Origin: DATCRE01 sp964235605
GTDB taxonomy: Bacteria; Bacteroidota; Bacteroidia; Cytophagales; Cyclobacteriaceae
DNA length: 45,519 bases
Direction: 5' to 3'
Assembly (NCBI GenBank): GCA_964235605.1
Contig: CAXSCR010000038.1
Span: 1 to 45,519, forward strand
A model generated the notes under the pieces. It saw only the letters and a list, made by a program, of their open reading frames with translations. It made no database searches and was not told the origin of the DNA. The position numbers and the translations under genes are program-made. Shown one piece after another: positions 13,704-22,926 of this stretch (position 1 is its first letter; each line of letters opens with the position of its first letter).

Positions 13704-13824
13704 GTCCACTGTCGACGGTCCACAGACCACAGAAGAGTTTGTAGATGAATGAAAGTTTTAAATAAAGAATAGAATAGAATAAACACTCACTCTTCTAACG
13801 GCCAGCAGCTAGTAGCCAGCAGCT
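13704..13824. repeat. pairs of short direct repeats in the ilvE-ilvD spacer
   Basis: GGTCCAC occurs at 13704 and 13718, and GCCAGCAGCT at 13801 and 13815. Each pair is exactly 14 bp apart. The 179-bp spacer shows no gene or terminator. Such short intergenic duplications recur in this operon (17289-17331 and 17681-17714). Confidence 0.6.
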
Positions 13825-13867
13825 TTTTAAAAGGGTATTTTTTAAACGAATACGATATCAAATAAAA

Positions 13868-15547
13868 ATGGAATTAAACAAGTATAGTAAAACGCTTACG
13901 CAAGACCCAACACTACCAGCAGCTCAAGCCATGCTTTATGGAATTGGTTTGACTGAGGCTGACATGAAGAAAGCGCAGATTGGAATTGTGAGTACCGGCT
14001 ATGATGGCAACACGTGTAACATGCACTTGAATGCCCTAGCCGTTGATGTTAAGAAAGCAGTTTGGAAAAATGATTTAGTAGGCCTTGTCTTCCACACAAT
14101 TGGTGTTAGTGATGGCATGAGTAATGGAACAGAGGGTATGCGCTATTCACTAGTTAGTCGCGAGATAATTGCTGATTCTATTGAAGCCGTATGTGGTGCA
14201 CAATATTATGATGGACTAATTGCAGTAGTAGGCTGCGATAAAAATATGCCTGGCTCTTTAATAGCAATGGGAAGATTAAATCGTCCTGCTATTATGGTCT
14301 ACGGGGGAACAATTGCAGGTGGTCACTGGAAGGGACAACAACTAAATATTATATCAGCATTTGAAGCACTAGGTCAGAAAATGGCTGGTACAATTACACC
14401 TGAAGATTTTAAAGGTGTAGTACAAAACGCTTGTCCCGGAGCAGGAGCTTGTGGCGGTATGTATACAGCCAATACCATGTCGTCTGCTATCGAGGCATTG
14501 GGTATGTCGTTACCATTTTCATCATCTAATCCTGCAAAGAGCAAAGAGAAGCAAGAAGAATGTGAAACAGCAGGAAAAGCAATAAAAGAATTATTGGCAC
14601 TTGATTTAAAGCCGCGTGACATCATGACCAAGCGCGCTTTTGAAAACGCAATCACGGTGATCATGGCATTAGGGGGTTCAACGAACGCAGTGCTTCACCT
14701 TATCGCGATGGCAAAAGCTGTTCAGGTTTCAGTTACACAAGAAGATTTTCAACGCATATCAGATAAAACACCATTAATAGCCGACTTGAAACCAAGTGGT
14801 AAATATTTAATGGAAGATCTGCATAAGATTGGCGGCGTGCCAGCTGTAATGAAATATTTATTAGAGAATGGATTTATTGATGGTGATTGCATTACAGTTA
14901 CTGGTAAAACCATTCGTGAAAACCTAGTAAACATTCCGGCGCTTGATTTTAACAAACAAGATGTTATTGTACCACTAGAGAGACCTATTAAAGCAACAGG
15001 TCACTTACAAATTTTGTATGGTAATTTGGCTGAGAAGGGTTCAGTTGCAAAGATCACTGGTAAAGAAGGTGAAAAATTTAGCGGGCCTGCGCGCGTATTC
15101 AATGGTGAGTTTGAACTTACTGATGGTATAACAAGCGGCAAAGTAAAATCAGGTGACGTTGTAGTGATAAGATATGTTGGTCCGAGAGGCGCCCCGGGTA
15201 TGCCTGAGATGTTAAAGCCAACTTCAGCAATCATGGGAACTGGTTTAGGTAAGAGTGTTGCTCTTATTACCGATGGAAGATTCTCTGGCGGAACACATGG
15301 TTTCGTTGTAGGTCACATAACACCCGAGGCATTCGATGGCGGACTAATTGGATTAGTTGAAGACAATGATCCAATAGAGATTGATATACAAAATCATAAA
15401 ATCAATTTGTTAGTTGATGACGAAACACTTATAAAACGTAAGGCCGCTTGGAAACAACCTGCACTTCGTGTTACAAGTGGAATATTATTTAAGTATGCCA
15501 AACAAGTAAAAACTGCTGCTGATGGATGCGTTACTGACGAAAACTAA
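13868..15547 (+). CDS. ilvD: dihydroxy-acid dehydratase
   Basis: A 559-residue IlvD/Edd-family enzyme. It dehydrates 2,3-dihydroxy-isovalerate and 2,3-dihydroxy-3-methylvalerate to the 2-oxo acids used by IlvE. Three cysteines in the expected Fe-S positions are seen: C50 (GNTCNMH), C123 (GCDKNMPG) and C195 (GACGGMYTANTMS). This set is typical of the oxygen-tolerant 2Fe-2S enzymes. Other landmarks are ALGGSTNAVLHL, GPRGAPGMPEM and DGRFSGGTHG. Length is normal (about 555-615). The stop at 15545-15547 is followed 4 bp later by the best ilvB start, so the two are tightly linked. Confidence 0.95.
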   Translation: MELNKYSKTLTQDPTLPAAQAMLYGIGLTEADMKKAQIGIVSTGYDGNTCNMHLNALAVDVKKAVWKNDLVGLVFHTIGVSDGMSNGTEGMRYSLVSREIIADSIEAVCGAQYYDGLIAVVGCDKNMPGSLIAMGRLNRPAIMVYGGTIAGGHWKGQQLNIISAFEALGQKMAGTITPEDFKGVVQNACPGAGACGGMYTANTMSSAIEALGMSLPFSSSNPAKSKEKQEECETAGKAIKELLALDLKPRDIMTKRAFENAITVIMALGGSTNAVLHLIAMAKAVQVSVTQEDFQRISDKTPLIADLKPSGKYLMEDLHKIGGVPAVMKYLLENGFIDGDCITVTGKTIRENLVNIPALDFNKQDVIVPLERPIKATGHLQILYGNLAEKGSVAKITGKEGEKFSGPARVFNGEFELTDGITSGKVKSGDVVVIRYVGPRGAPGMPEMLKPTSAIMGTGLGKSVALITDGRFSGGTHGFVVGHITPEAFDGGLIGLVEDNDPIEIDIQNHKINLLVDDETLIKRKAAWKQPALRVTSGILFKYAKQVKTAADGCVTDEN

Positions 15548-15551
15548 AGAC

Positions 15552-17291
15552 ATGCAAGAGGTAGCTGCTACTACACAAGCCAAGCAAAAGATTACAGGGT
15601 CAGAAGTTTTACTTCGGTGCCTAATTGCTGAGGGTGTAAAAACAATGTTTGGATATCCAGGAGGTGCAATCATGCCAGTGTATGATGCCTTGTACGGATA
15701 TGCAGATCAACTCTGCCATATTCTTGTTCGTCATGAGCAAGGTGCTGTACATGCAGCACAAGGTTATGCACGTGTATCGGGTAAAGTAGGTGTTGCGCTT
15801 GCCACCTCAGGGCCGGGCGCTACTAACTTAGTGACTGGTCTAGCAGATGCAATGATTGACTCAACACCAATTGTGTGTATCACAGGACAAGTGTTTGCGC
15901 ATTTGTTAGGTACAGATGCTTTTCAGGAAATAGACGTGATCAACACGACACTTCCTGTAACCAAGTGGAATGTACAAGTGACAGAAGCAAAAGATATTGC
16001 ACCTGCAGTAGCGCGTGCTTTTTATATAGCAAGCACAGGTCGTCAAGGTCCTGTTCTTATTGATATCACGAAGAATGCACAAAATGAATTGATAGAAGAA
16101 TCAGAATATGCAAAGTGTGAGGAAATTAGAACGTACAAACCCAAACCTGTATTAAAAAATACAGAAATAGAAGTTGCTGCTAAATTAATCAATGGTGCTA
16201 AAAGACCTTATATCCTTGCAGGACAAGGAATATTATTATCAGGGGCCACGCAAGAATTAATTGCTTTCTCTGAAAAGACAGGAATACCAGTGGCTTGTAC
16301 CTTACTAGGATTAGGTGCTTTCCCAAATGATCATCCTAACTATGTTGGTTATCTTGGCATGCATGGAAACTATGGCCCTAATGTAAACACCAATGAATGT
16401 GATGTATTAATTGGCATAGGCATGCGTTTCGATGACCGCGTAACCGGTAACGTAAGCAAGTATGCTAAGCAAGCCAAGGTTGTTCACGTTGAGATTGACA
16501 GAGCTGAAATCAATAAAATAATTAAAGCAGATGCGCCTGTTCACGCAGATGCTAAGGAAGGACTGAAGGCATTAATTGAAAAATGCAATTCAAATCAGCA
16601 TGCAACATGGATTGAGAGTTTTAAAACACTCAATGCCATAGAGCACGAAAAGGTTACACACCATGAATTCAACTGCACAAGTGAGTTAAAAATGGGCGAG
16701 GTGATCAATCGTCTTTCAAAAATCACAAATGGTAAAGCTGTGGTTGTAACAGATGTAGGACAACATCAGATGGTTACATCACGATACTATCGATATAAAG
16801 ATCCACGCACAAGTATCACTTCTGGTGGTGCGGGTACTATGGGTTTTTCTCTACCTGCAGCAATGGGCGCAGCGTTGGGCGAAACAGGTAAACAAGTAGT
16901 AGCTGTAATTGGCGATGGTGGATTTCAAATGACCATCCAGGAGCTAGGAACAATAATGCAATACAAAATTCCGGTTAAGATATTGGTATTGAATAATAAT
17001 TTCCTTGGCATGGTGCGCCAGTGGCAGCAACTCTTCCACGAGAAACGTTATTCGTTCACCGAAATGACTAACCCAAATTTTGTAAAGATTGCAGAAGCTT
17101 ACAGTATCCCTGCAAGAAAAGTAGAGAAGCGTGAAGAATTGCAAAGTGCATTAAAAGAAATGCTTGATACCAATGGCCCTTACTTCTTAGAAGTTGTTGT
17201 AGGCAAAGAAGACAATGTATTCCCTATGGTGCCAGCAGGCGCGGGGGTTGCTGATGTTTTGTTGGAACCTCCCGTGGTAGGTACGAAGTAG
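15552..17291 (+). CDS. ilvB: acetolactate synthase, large subunit
   Basis: A 579-residue ThDP enzyme that condenses two pyruvates, or pyruvate and 2-oxobutyrate, the first common step of Val, Leu and Ile synthesis. I choose the ATG at 15552 (MQEVAATTQAKQKITGSEVL); the frame is open from an ATG at 15522 inside ilvD, but homologues begin close to KITGSEVL. Seen: FGYPGGAIMPVYDAL, the catalytic Glu in VRHEQGAVHAAQGYAR, ATSGPGATN, a central FAD-type domain, and the ThDP/Mg motif GDGGFQMTIQELGT...LNNNFLG. GMVRQWQQLF follows, as in anabolic enzymes. The stop is followed by tandem repeats and then ilvN. Regulation is by the upstream attenuator and probably feedback through IlvN. Confidence 0.95.
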   Translation: MQEVAATTQAKQKITGSEVLLRCLIAEGVKTMFGYPGGAIMPVYDALYGYADQLCHILVRHEQGAVHAAQGYARVSGKVGVALATSGPGATNLVTGLADAMIDSTPIVCITGQVFAHLLGTDAFQEIDVINTTLPVTKWNVQVTEAKDIAPAVARAFYIASTGRQGPVLIDITKNAQNELIEESEYAKCEEIRTYKPKPVLKNTEIEVAAKLINGAKRPYILAGQGILLSGATQELIAFSEKTGIPVACTLLGLGAFPNDHPNYVGYLGMHGNYGPNVNTNECDVLIGIGMRFDDRVTGNVSKYAKQAKVVHVEIDRAEINKIIKADAPVHADAKEGLKALIEKCNSNQHATWIESFKTLNAIEHEKVTHHEFNCTSELKMGEVINRLSKITNGKAVVVTDVGQHQMVTSRYYRYKDPRTSITSGGAGTMGFSLPAAMGAALGETGKQVVAVIGDGGFQMTIQELGTIMQYKIPVKILVLNNNFLGMVRQWQQLFHEKRYSFTEMTNPNFVKIAEAYSIPARKVEKREELQSALKEMLDTNGPYFLEVVVGKEDNVFPMVPAGAGVADVLLEPPVVGTK

Positions 17292-17331
17292 GAGGTACGA
17301 GGTACGAAGGAGTAAAGTACGAAGGAGTAAA
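17289..17331. repeat. tandem short repeats between ilvB and ilvN
   Basis: GAGGTAC is repeated at the start. Then GTACGAAGGAGTAAA occurs twice in tandem (17302-17316 and 17317-17331). The two copies are identical, suggesting recent slippage duplication. Confidence 0.7.
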
Positions 17332-17384
17332 GAAAGAATCATTCCGAGTTAGAGCACAAGCATAAAGAACTGAATATAAAACTT

Positions 17385-17681
17385 ATGAAGGAAGACTTCA
17401 CTTTAGTAATAGGCGCAGACAACAGCTTTTCAATTCTGAACCGAATTGTAAATGTATTGAATCGCAGACGTGTACGCATAAAGCGTTTGGTGGCACTTGA
17501 ACACGAAGAGGATTTTCGTAAGGGTATCGCCATACTTTTATTGTATACCACAAATGATATGATGGAAAAAGTAAAACATCAGATTGAAAAACTGATAGAA
17601 GTAGAGCAGGCCGATTATACGGCTGGAAGTGAATTGTACTTTCAACTTAGTGAACGAAATAACAAACAGATTGCAATTTAA
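17385..17681 (+). CDS. ilvN: acetolactate synthase, small regulatory subunit (ACT domain only)
   Basis: A 98-residue protein made of one ACT domain: FTLVIGADNSFSILNRIVNV, then RRRVRIKRLVALEHEEDFRK and a beta strand AILLLYTT. The small subunit binds the large subunit and senses valine. Many IlvN/IlvH proteins have a second domain and reach 160-190 residues; this one corresponds to the short form such as E. coli IlvN/IlvM. The protein ends with a normal tail (ERNNKQIAI) and no trace of the missing domain follows, so it seems to be a genuine short subunit. A start 94 bp after ilvB and 114 bp before ilvC keeps it in the operon. Confidence 0.85.
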   Translation: MKEDFTLVIGADNSFSILNRIVNVLNRRRVRIKRLVALEHEEDFRKGIAILLLYTTNDMMEKVKHQIEKLIEVEQADYTAGSELYFQLSERNNKQIAI

Positions 17682-17714
17682 TTAGGCACTGGGCATTAGG
17701 CATTAGGGACTGGG
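17681..17714. repeat. short direct repeats between ilvN and ilvC
   Basis: ATTAGGCACTGGG (17681) and ATTAGGGACTGGG (17702) flank a third ATTAGGC. They lie directly after the ilvN stop in a 113-bp spacer without a visible terminator. Confidence 0.6.
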
Positions 17715-17794
17715 TTTTAATTAACATGGTCTACATATAACAAACAGAATAAAAACAAACGTAAACACTTAGTAAACTTAAACAGATAGAAAAA

Positions 17795-18865
17795 ATGGCA
17801 AAGATCAATTTTGGAGGCGTAGTTGAAGAAGTTGTAACACGCGAAGAATTTCCGATGGAAAAAGCTTTGGAGGTTATGAAGAAAGAAACTATTGCAATCA
17901 TCGGATATGGCGTTCAAGGTCCTGCACAAGCCCTTAACCTGCGCGACAATGGATTTAATGTTATCGTAGGGCAACGTAAAGGTTCTAAAACATGGACCAA
18001 AGCAGTAGAACATGGATGGGTTCCTGGTGAAACATTATTTGATATTGAAGAAGCTGCAAAGAAAGGTACTGTAATCCAGTTCTTACTTTCTGACGCTGGT
18101 CAGATTGAATTGTGGCCAACCATTAAGCCACACATAACAAAAGGCAAAACATTATATTTCTCTCACGGATTTGGTATAACATTCAAAGATCAAACAGGCA
18201 TCGTTCCTTCATCTGATATTGATGTAATCTTAGCTGCTCCTAAAGGATCAGGAACTTCTGTTCGTAGATTATTCTTACAAGGAAAAGGTATCAACGCAAG
18301 CTATGCCGTATTCCAAGATGCGACAGGCCAAGCTAAAAATAAAGCCATTGCTTTAGGTATAGGCGTTGGCGCTGGTTATTTGTTTGAAACTGATTTCAGA
18401 AAAGAAGTTTATTCAGATCTTACTGGTGAGCGTGGTACTTTAATGGGTGCTATTGCCGGTATCTTCGAAGCACAATACGAAGTGTTACGTTCTAAAGGTC
18501 ATACACCTTCTGAAGCTTTCAATGAAACAGTTGAAGAATTAACACAAAGCTTAATGCCATTGGTTGCTGAGAACGGCATGGACTGGATGTATGCTAACTG
18601 CTCAACTACAGCACAACGTGGTGCGCTAGATTGGAAAAAGAAATTCAAGGCTGCTACTCTTCCAGTGTTCAAAGAACTTTATGAAAGTGTTGAGACTGGT
18701 GCTGAAGCAAAACGTACCATCGATACGTGTAGCAAACCGGACTATCGTGAGAAACTAGCTGAAGAATTAAAAGAGCTTCGCGAAAGCGAACTTTGGCAAG
18801 CTGGTGCTGCCGTGCGTAAGCTTAGACCGGAGAAGGTTACTGCTGAAGCAAGCATGATAAACTAA
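17795..18865 (+). CDS. ilvC: ketol-acid reductoisomerase
   Basis: A 356-residue enzyme that isomerises and reduces acetolactate or acetohydroxybutyrate with NAD(P)H. The Rossmann motif is GYGVQGPAQA (residues 37-46) followed by VGQRKGSKTW, whose Arg/Lys/Ser are the kind of residues that select NADPH. The catalytic His124 lies in SHGFG; metal ligands are D208 and E212 in DLTGERGTLMGA. Length fits class I enzymes (about 330-350). It is the last gene before the terminator at 18889-18926. The N-terminus (MAKINFGGVVEEVV) is typical of Bacteroidota enzymes. Confidence 0.95.
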   Translation: MAKINFGGVVEEVVTREEFPMEKALEVMKKETIAIIGYGVQGPAQALNLRDNGFNVIVGQRKGSKTWTKAVEHGWVPGETLFDIEEAAKKGTVIQFLLSDAGQIELWPTIKPHITKGKTLYFSHGFGITFKDQTGIVPSSDIDVILAAPKGSGTSVRRLFLQGKGINASYAVFQDATGQAKNKAIALGIGVGAGYLFETDFRKEVYSDLTGERGTLMGAIAGIFEAQYEVLRSKGHTPSEAFNETVEELTQSLMPLVAENGMDWMYANCSTTAQRGALDWKKKFKAATLPVFKELYESVETGAEAKRTIDTCSKPDYREKLAEELKELRESELWQAGAAVRKLRPEKVTAEASMIN

Positions 18866-18888
18866 TCAATTACTAATTATCAATATGC

Positions 18889-18927
18889 AAATGTGCCGAT
18901 TATGTGATCGGCACATTTTGTTTTTTA
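18889..18927 (+). terminator. intrinsic terminator after ilvC
   Basis: AAATGTGCCGAT (18889-18900) pairs perfectly with ATCGGCACATTT (18907-18918) around TATGTG, followed by TGTTTTTTATA. It separates the core ilv genes from the methyltransferase-ilvA pair. Confidence 0.85.
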
Positions 18928-18950
18928 TACCATTCGCTAACAAACGTTAA

Positions 18951-19529
18951 ATGATAGAAGCAATTAACCAGCCTTTTCCTAAATCATATAGTGCTATTGA
19001 TGAAGCTACAAAGGCATCTGGTTTTACTATGGCATCTGATGTGCTTACGTGTTCTTTGTTGCGTACGCTAGCAAGTTCAAAGCCAGCAGGTAAATTTCTA
19101 GAATTAGGTACTGGAACTGGGTTGTCCACCTCGTGGATACTTGACGGAATGGATGAGAATTCTATACTCACGTCAATTGATAACGAAGCTAAGTTTTTGG
19201 AGATAGCGCAATCCTCGCTTGGAAATGATGACCGTTTAAAACTTGTCTGTATAGATGGTGCTGCATGGGTTGAAGCAAATAGAAAAGAAAAATATGACTA
19301 CATCTTTGCTGACACATGGCACGGAAAGTATCTTATGTTAAATGAAGTACTTGCTATGTTAAATAAAGGTGGTCTTTATATTATAGACGATATGCTTCCT
19401 CAATCAAACTGGCCCGACGGTCACCAAGAGAAGGCAATCAATCTTGTTAGTCAATTAGAGGCCCGTAAAGATTTATCGTTAACTAAACAAGTTTGGGCAA
19501 CCGGAATAATTGTTGCAGTTAAAAAATAG
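18951..19529 (+). CDS. class I SAM-dependent O-methyltransferase-like protein
   Basis: A 192-residue protein with the Rossmann methyltransferase motif I FLELGTGTGLST (residues 48-59). Motif II-like ILTSIDNEAKF, motif IV YDYIFADTWHGKY and the strand GLYIIDDMLP follow. This pattern is closest to the O-methyltransferase family that includes caffeoyl-CoA-type enzymes. The substrate is unknown. It starts 24 bp after the ilvC terminator hairpin's T tract and ends 10 bp before the chosen ilvA start, so it is co-transcribed with ilvA. No link to isoleucine synthesis is known to me; a housekeeping small-molecule methyltransferase is the safer description. Confidence 0.75.
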   Translation: MIEAINQPFPKSYSAIDEATKASGFTMASDVLTCSLLRTLASSKPAGKFLELGTGTGLSTSWILDGMDENSILTSIDNEAKFLEIAQSSLGNDDRLKLVCIDGAAWVEANRKEKYDYIFADTWHGKYLMLNEVLAMLNKGGLYIIDDMLPQSNWPDGHQEKAINLVSQLEARKDLSLTKQVWATGIIVAVKK

Positions 19530-19539
19530 AGATCCTCAT

Positions 19540-20793
19540 ATGACTACGGAAACGCAAAGGTTAAATCTCAATATAGACACGGCCTATGAAACGCTAAAGC
19601 AGGTAGTGCTAAAGACACCACTTCAATTTCATCGTAAGCTATCTGAAAAATTTGGTGCTGAGATCTATTTAAAGCGTGAAGATTTACAAGTAGTACGTTC
19701 ATATAAGTTACGTGGTGCTTTTAATCTTATACAGAGTTTATCAGAAGAGCAACGTATACGTGGTGTGGTTTGTGCAAGCGCTGGCAACCATGCGCAAGGT
19801 GTGGCCTTTGCTTGTAAGTATCTCGACATTAAAGGCATAATCTACATGCCTGCTATTACGCCGAAACAGAAAATAACGCAGGTTAAAATGTTTGGCGGTA
19901 GCAATACTGAAATTGTTTTAATCGGCGATACATTTGACGAGTGTCAGACGCATGCCATTGAACTTGTTAAGCAGCGGAATATGGTTTTTATTCCGCCGTT
20001 CGATCACCTTAAAGTGATTGAAGGACAAGGCACTGTAGCTAAAGAAATTCTCAATGAGCTCACTAACATCGATATGGTGTTTCTTCCTGTAGGAGGTGGT
20101 GGACTTTGCGCTGGTGTGGGACAATACTTTAAAGAACATTCACCGAATACTAAAATCATTGGCGTAGAACCACAAGGCGCGCCTTCGATGGTGGAGGCTT
20201 TAAACGCAGGCAAGCCCGTAGTGCTTGATAAAATTCAACGTTTTGTGGATGGTGCTTCCGTAAAGAAAGTTGGTGATATTACTTTTCCCCTTTGTAAAGA
20301 TGTATTAGCTGATATGCTTCTCGTTCCAGAAGGAAAGGTCAGTTCTACTATTCTTCAATTATATAATGAAGATGCCATTGTTGCTGAGCCAGCAGGCTCA
20401 CTTTCTATTGCTGCACTTGATCAGTATGGTGATAAGTTGAAAGGCAAAAGAGTTGTGTGTATATTAAGTGGAGGCAACAACGATATTGACAGAATGCAGG
20501 AAATTAAAGAGCGTTCATTATTATATGAAGGTCTTAAACATTACTTTATTGTTCGTTTCGCGCAACGCCCAGGTGCACTTAAAGAATTTGTTAATGATAT
20601 TCTAGGACCCACCGATGATATTGTGCGTTTTGAATTCATCCAGAAAAATAATAAAGAAACTGGCCCCGCTTTAATTGGTATTGAATTGAAATCAAAAGAA
20701 GATTTTCATGCGCTTATTCAACGTATGGATGATCGTAAGTTGAATTATACACTAGTGAATCAAAATGAAAACCTGTTTGAATACTTGGTCTAG
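19540..20793 (+). CDS. ilvA: threonine ammonia-lyase (threonine dehydratase)
   Basis: A 417-residue PLP enzyme that converts threonine to 2-oxobutyrate, feeding isoleucine synthesis. I start at the ATG at 19540 (MTTETQRLNL); the frame is open from a TTG at 19510 inside the preceding gene. Seen: PLP-lysine K56 in VVRSYKLRGAFN, ASAGNHAQGVAFAC, the phosphate loop PVGGGGLCAGVG and the C-terminal SGGNNDIDRM. A single regulatory ACT-like domain (residues 335-417) follows, as in the short form of the enzyme; E. coli IlvA has two and is about 514 residues. Feedback by isoleucine is likely through that domain. It follows the methyltransferase by 10 bp and converges on the minus-strand gene at 20801. 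Confidence 0.92.
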   Translation: MTTETQRLNLNIDTAYETLKQVVLKTPLQFHRKLSEKFGAEIYLKREDLQVVRSYKLRGAFNLIQSLSEEQRIRGVVCASAGNHAQGVAFACKYLDIKGIIYMPAITPKQKITQVKMFGGSNTEIVLIGDTFDECQTHAIELVKQRNMVFIPPFDHLKVIEGQGTVAKEILNELTNIDMVFLPVGGGGLCAGVGQYFKEHSPNTKIIGVEPQGAPSMVEALNAGKPVVLDKIQRFVDGASVKKVGDITFPLCKDVLADMLLVPEGKVSSTILQLYNEDAIVAEPAGSLSIAALDQYGDKLKGKRVVCILSGGNNDIDRMQEIKERSLLYEGLKHYFIVRFAQRPGALKEFVNDILGPTDDIVRFEFIQKNNKETGPALIGIELKSKEDFHALIQRMDDRKLNYTLVNQNENLFEYLV

Positions 20794-20800
20794 TAAGTTC

Positions 20801-22420
20801 TTATTGAACTATAATTTTGTTGATGTAGAACACATCCCTGATTCGCTCTGCTTTATTAATGTTTCTAATAGTTTGATATCCCCAAACGTAAAAGGAATTT
20901 TCATGCCATTGTTGTAAAGCGCTATCTTCTTTTTCTGACCGAAACTCATCTAACGGATCTAATAATTTTATTTGTTGTTTAGTCTCGATAACATCGCCCT
21001 GCTCTGGGATAGTTTTTATTATCAATTCATTTTCTTTATTCTTATAGAAGAATATAACATTGCCATTGGCGTAATGAAATTCTGACACCTGCTCTAATGC
21101 TGATCGTCTAATATCCTCAATCTTCATACTCCTATCCATAACAGGATTTCCATTACCATCTGTAACTAGTAATACAGCTTGCGTGGTACGTATTTCATCA
21201 GCATTCTTGATATTATTATTAAAATTATAAGGTCTATACATGCGCCCCGGGTAGTAATAGCCTAGCATGTAGGGATTATAAAAATATGGATTAGGGCCAT
21301 ATGCAGCCATTGGATTATTGTATGCATTGTTATACGGATTGGAACTCATGGGTGTGTATACTTCTGCAAGCATAATAAAACCATTTTTACGCTCTTCAAT
21401 TTTAAAGGGCATTACATAATTCGCAAAGGCAGGATTGCGGCCAGCTTGAATATCTTTTTCCGAACTCTCTTTAATGCGATGTGCCCTCGAGGGTTTTATA
21501 TAATCCAAGTAATGATTAAGTTTTGCAAAGTCGATGTAATTAATTTTTTGTTCATTAAAAGGATCTACAGCCAACGTGAAAAAACCTGATGATTGTTTGG
21601 ATTGCCGATCACTCCATGTACCCATTACCATGAGCTCTTCCCTTATTAATGTTGAGGTGATACAAGTTTGCAGTGACTTGTTGTGATCAATAGGCACTAC
21701 ATCTTCGATTAGCAACTCTCCCGTTTCATCAAAGGTTTTAAAGATGAATTTCTTTTCTGTCTTAGCACTTCGGTCAATCAATACGGTGTTAAATGTTTGA
21801 TTTTGATTTGTTCGGAGATCAACTAGTTCGTTTTCATTTTGAAAAAATCCAGGCACAACCTTAATAAGATTGGTTGTCATTCCATAAACTAGAATCACTG
21901 GATCTTTACTCACATATCCGCCTAAGATCATGCTATTGCCAGCTTTTACGAAGTGCGTTAATTTGAAATCTAACTCAGGCTTGATTTCATAGCGCTTAGA
22001 GTCTCCATCTTTAATATTGAAATCAATAAGTTCAACGCTGTTCTTGTTTGTTTCTCCCGTTCTATATAAAAGATAAAGATGGCCAGGTGCATATTCATGC
22101 CCTACAAGATGATTGCGATTTTCTATCTCAAAGTTTATTGTCCTTTTTTCTTGTAGGGCAGTATCTAGAAATATTAATTCGCTCACCTGCTTACCATTAT
22201 TGAATTCATCTTTTTGGCGAAGAAGAGCAAGTCCTTCATTCTTTAGAGATATAACAGTAAAATAATTATCAGCCCCTCGTTGTTTTTTTTCAAACCGATG
22301 CGTCTGTACAACTTGATTTTGGCCTAAGGCCGAAGAAGAAAAAATAAAAATAAAAAGCGTAAAGCATACGTAGGTCAAATTACATAGGCGTGCCATATAC
22401 TTTTCAATTCTTATAACCAT
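20801..22420 (-). CDS. unknown secreted protein with Asn/Tyr/Pro-rich segment
   Basis: A 539-residue protein with a signal peptide ending near SSSALGQ; a start at the internal Met9 (MARLCNLTYVCF) would give a more typical signal sequence. Most of it alternates beta strands (YAPGHLYLLYRTGE, KLTHFVKAGNSMILGGYV) and could form a propeller of kelch-like sheets. Residues about 352-396 are a low-complexity stretch rich in Asn, Tyr, Pro and Met (MSSNPYNNAYNNPMAAYGPN), probably a disordered loop. No family is recognised. It begins just after the stop of the EVE-domain gene, suggesting co-transcription. A cell-envelope location follows from the signal peptide. Confidence 0.7.
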   Translation of the reverse strand: MVIRIEKYMARLCNLTYVCFTLFIFIFSSSALGQNQVVQTHRFEKKQRGADNYFTVISLKNEGLALLRQKDEFNNGKQVSELIFLDTALQEKRTINFEIENRNHLVGHEYAPGHLYLLYRTGETNKNSVELIDFNIKDGDSKRYEIKPELDFKLTHFVKAGNSMILGGYVSKDPVILVYGMTTNLIKVVPGFFQNENELVDLRTNQNQTFNTVLIDRSAKTEKKFIFKTFDETGELLIEDVVPIDHNKSLQTCITSTLIREELMVMGTWSDRQSKQSSGFFTLAVDPFNEQKINYIDFAKLNHYLDYIKPSRAHRIKESSEKDIQAGRNPAFANYVMPFKIEERKNGFIMLAEVYTPMSSNPYNNAYNNPMAAYGPNPYFYNPYMLGYYYPGRMYRPYNFNNNIKNADEIRTTQAVLLVTDGNGNPVMDRSMKIEDIRRSALEQVSEFHYANGNVIFFYKNKENELIIKTIPEQGDVIETKQQIKLLDPLDEFRSEKEDSALQQWHENSFYVWGYQTIRNINKAERIRDVFYINKIIVQ

Positions 22421-22421
22421 A

Positions 22422-22826
22422 TTATTTCTCTTCGCTAAGTGCTAATATCATGTCAAATTCCTCCAGCTTAACAGGCTGAACAGAGAGTCTCGATGAATTT
22501 ACCAGGACCATATTATTGAAACGCTTATCTGCTTTTATTTGTGCCAGTGTTACCGGAGTTTTCAAATTTTTTTCCGGCGCAATTTCCACCGATACCCACT
22601 CCTTATCTGTAGGGTCAGGATAAAACTCTTTTGTAATGCGTGCAATACCAACAATGGCCTTATCAACCATACTATGGTAAATAAACGCCAAGTCTCCCTT
22701 CTTCATTGCCTTTAAGTTATTCCGGGCTTGGAAATTGCGCACGCCATCCCAACCAGTTTTTCTATCTCTTTTCAAATCTTCCCATGAATAGGTGCCGGGC
22801 TCAGTCTTCATCAACCAATAGTTCAT
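22422..22826 (-). CDS. EVE-domain protein
   Basis: I start at the ATG at 22826 (MNYWLMKTEPGTYSWEDLKR), because EVE proteins begin with this strand; the frame is open ten codons further upstream. The 134 residues contain the full domain: TGWDGVRNFQARNNLKAMKK, GDLAFIYHS, VGIARI and a final WVSVEI/VLVNSSRLSVQPV. EVE domains are PUA-like folds thought to bind modified bases in RNA or DNA; the ligand here is unknown. The gene lies immediately upstream of the secreted protein at 20801-22420 on the minus strand. Confidence 0.85.
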   Translation of the reverse strand: MNYWLMKTEPGTYSWEDLKRDRKTGWDGVRNFQARNNLKAMKKGDLAFIYHSMVDKAIVGIARITKEFYPDPTDKEWVSVEIAPEKNLKTPVTLAQIKADKRFNNMVLVNSSRLSVQPVKLEEFDMILALSEEK

Positions 22827-22926
22827 ATAAATCTTTTTGCCTTCCGAAAATAGCAAATAGTCTCAGTAATTGTAATTATTACTTCCAATTTAGATGCTTG
22901 TAGAATTTTAGAGTCCTGAAAAAGAA

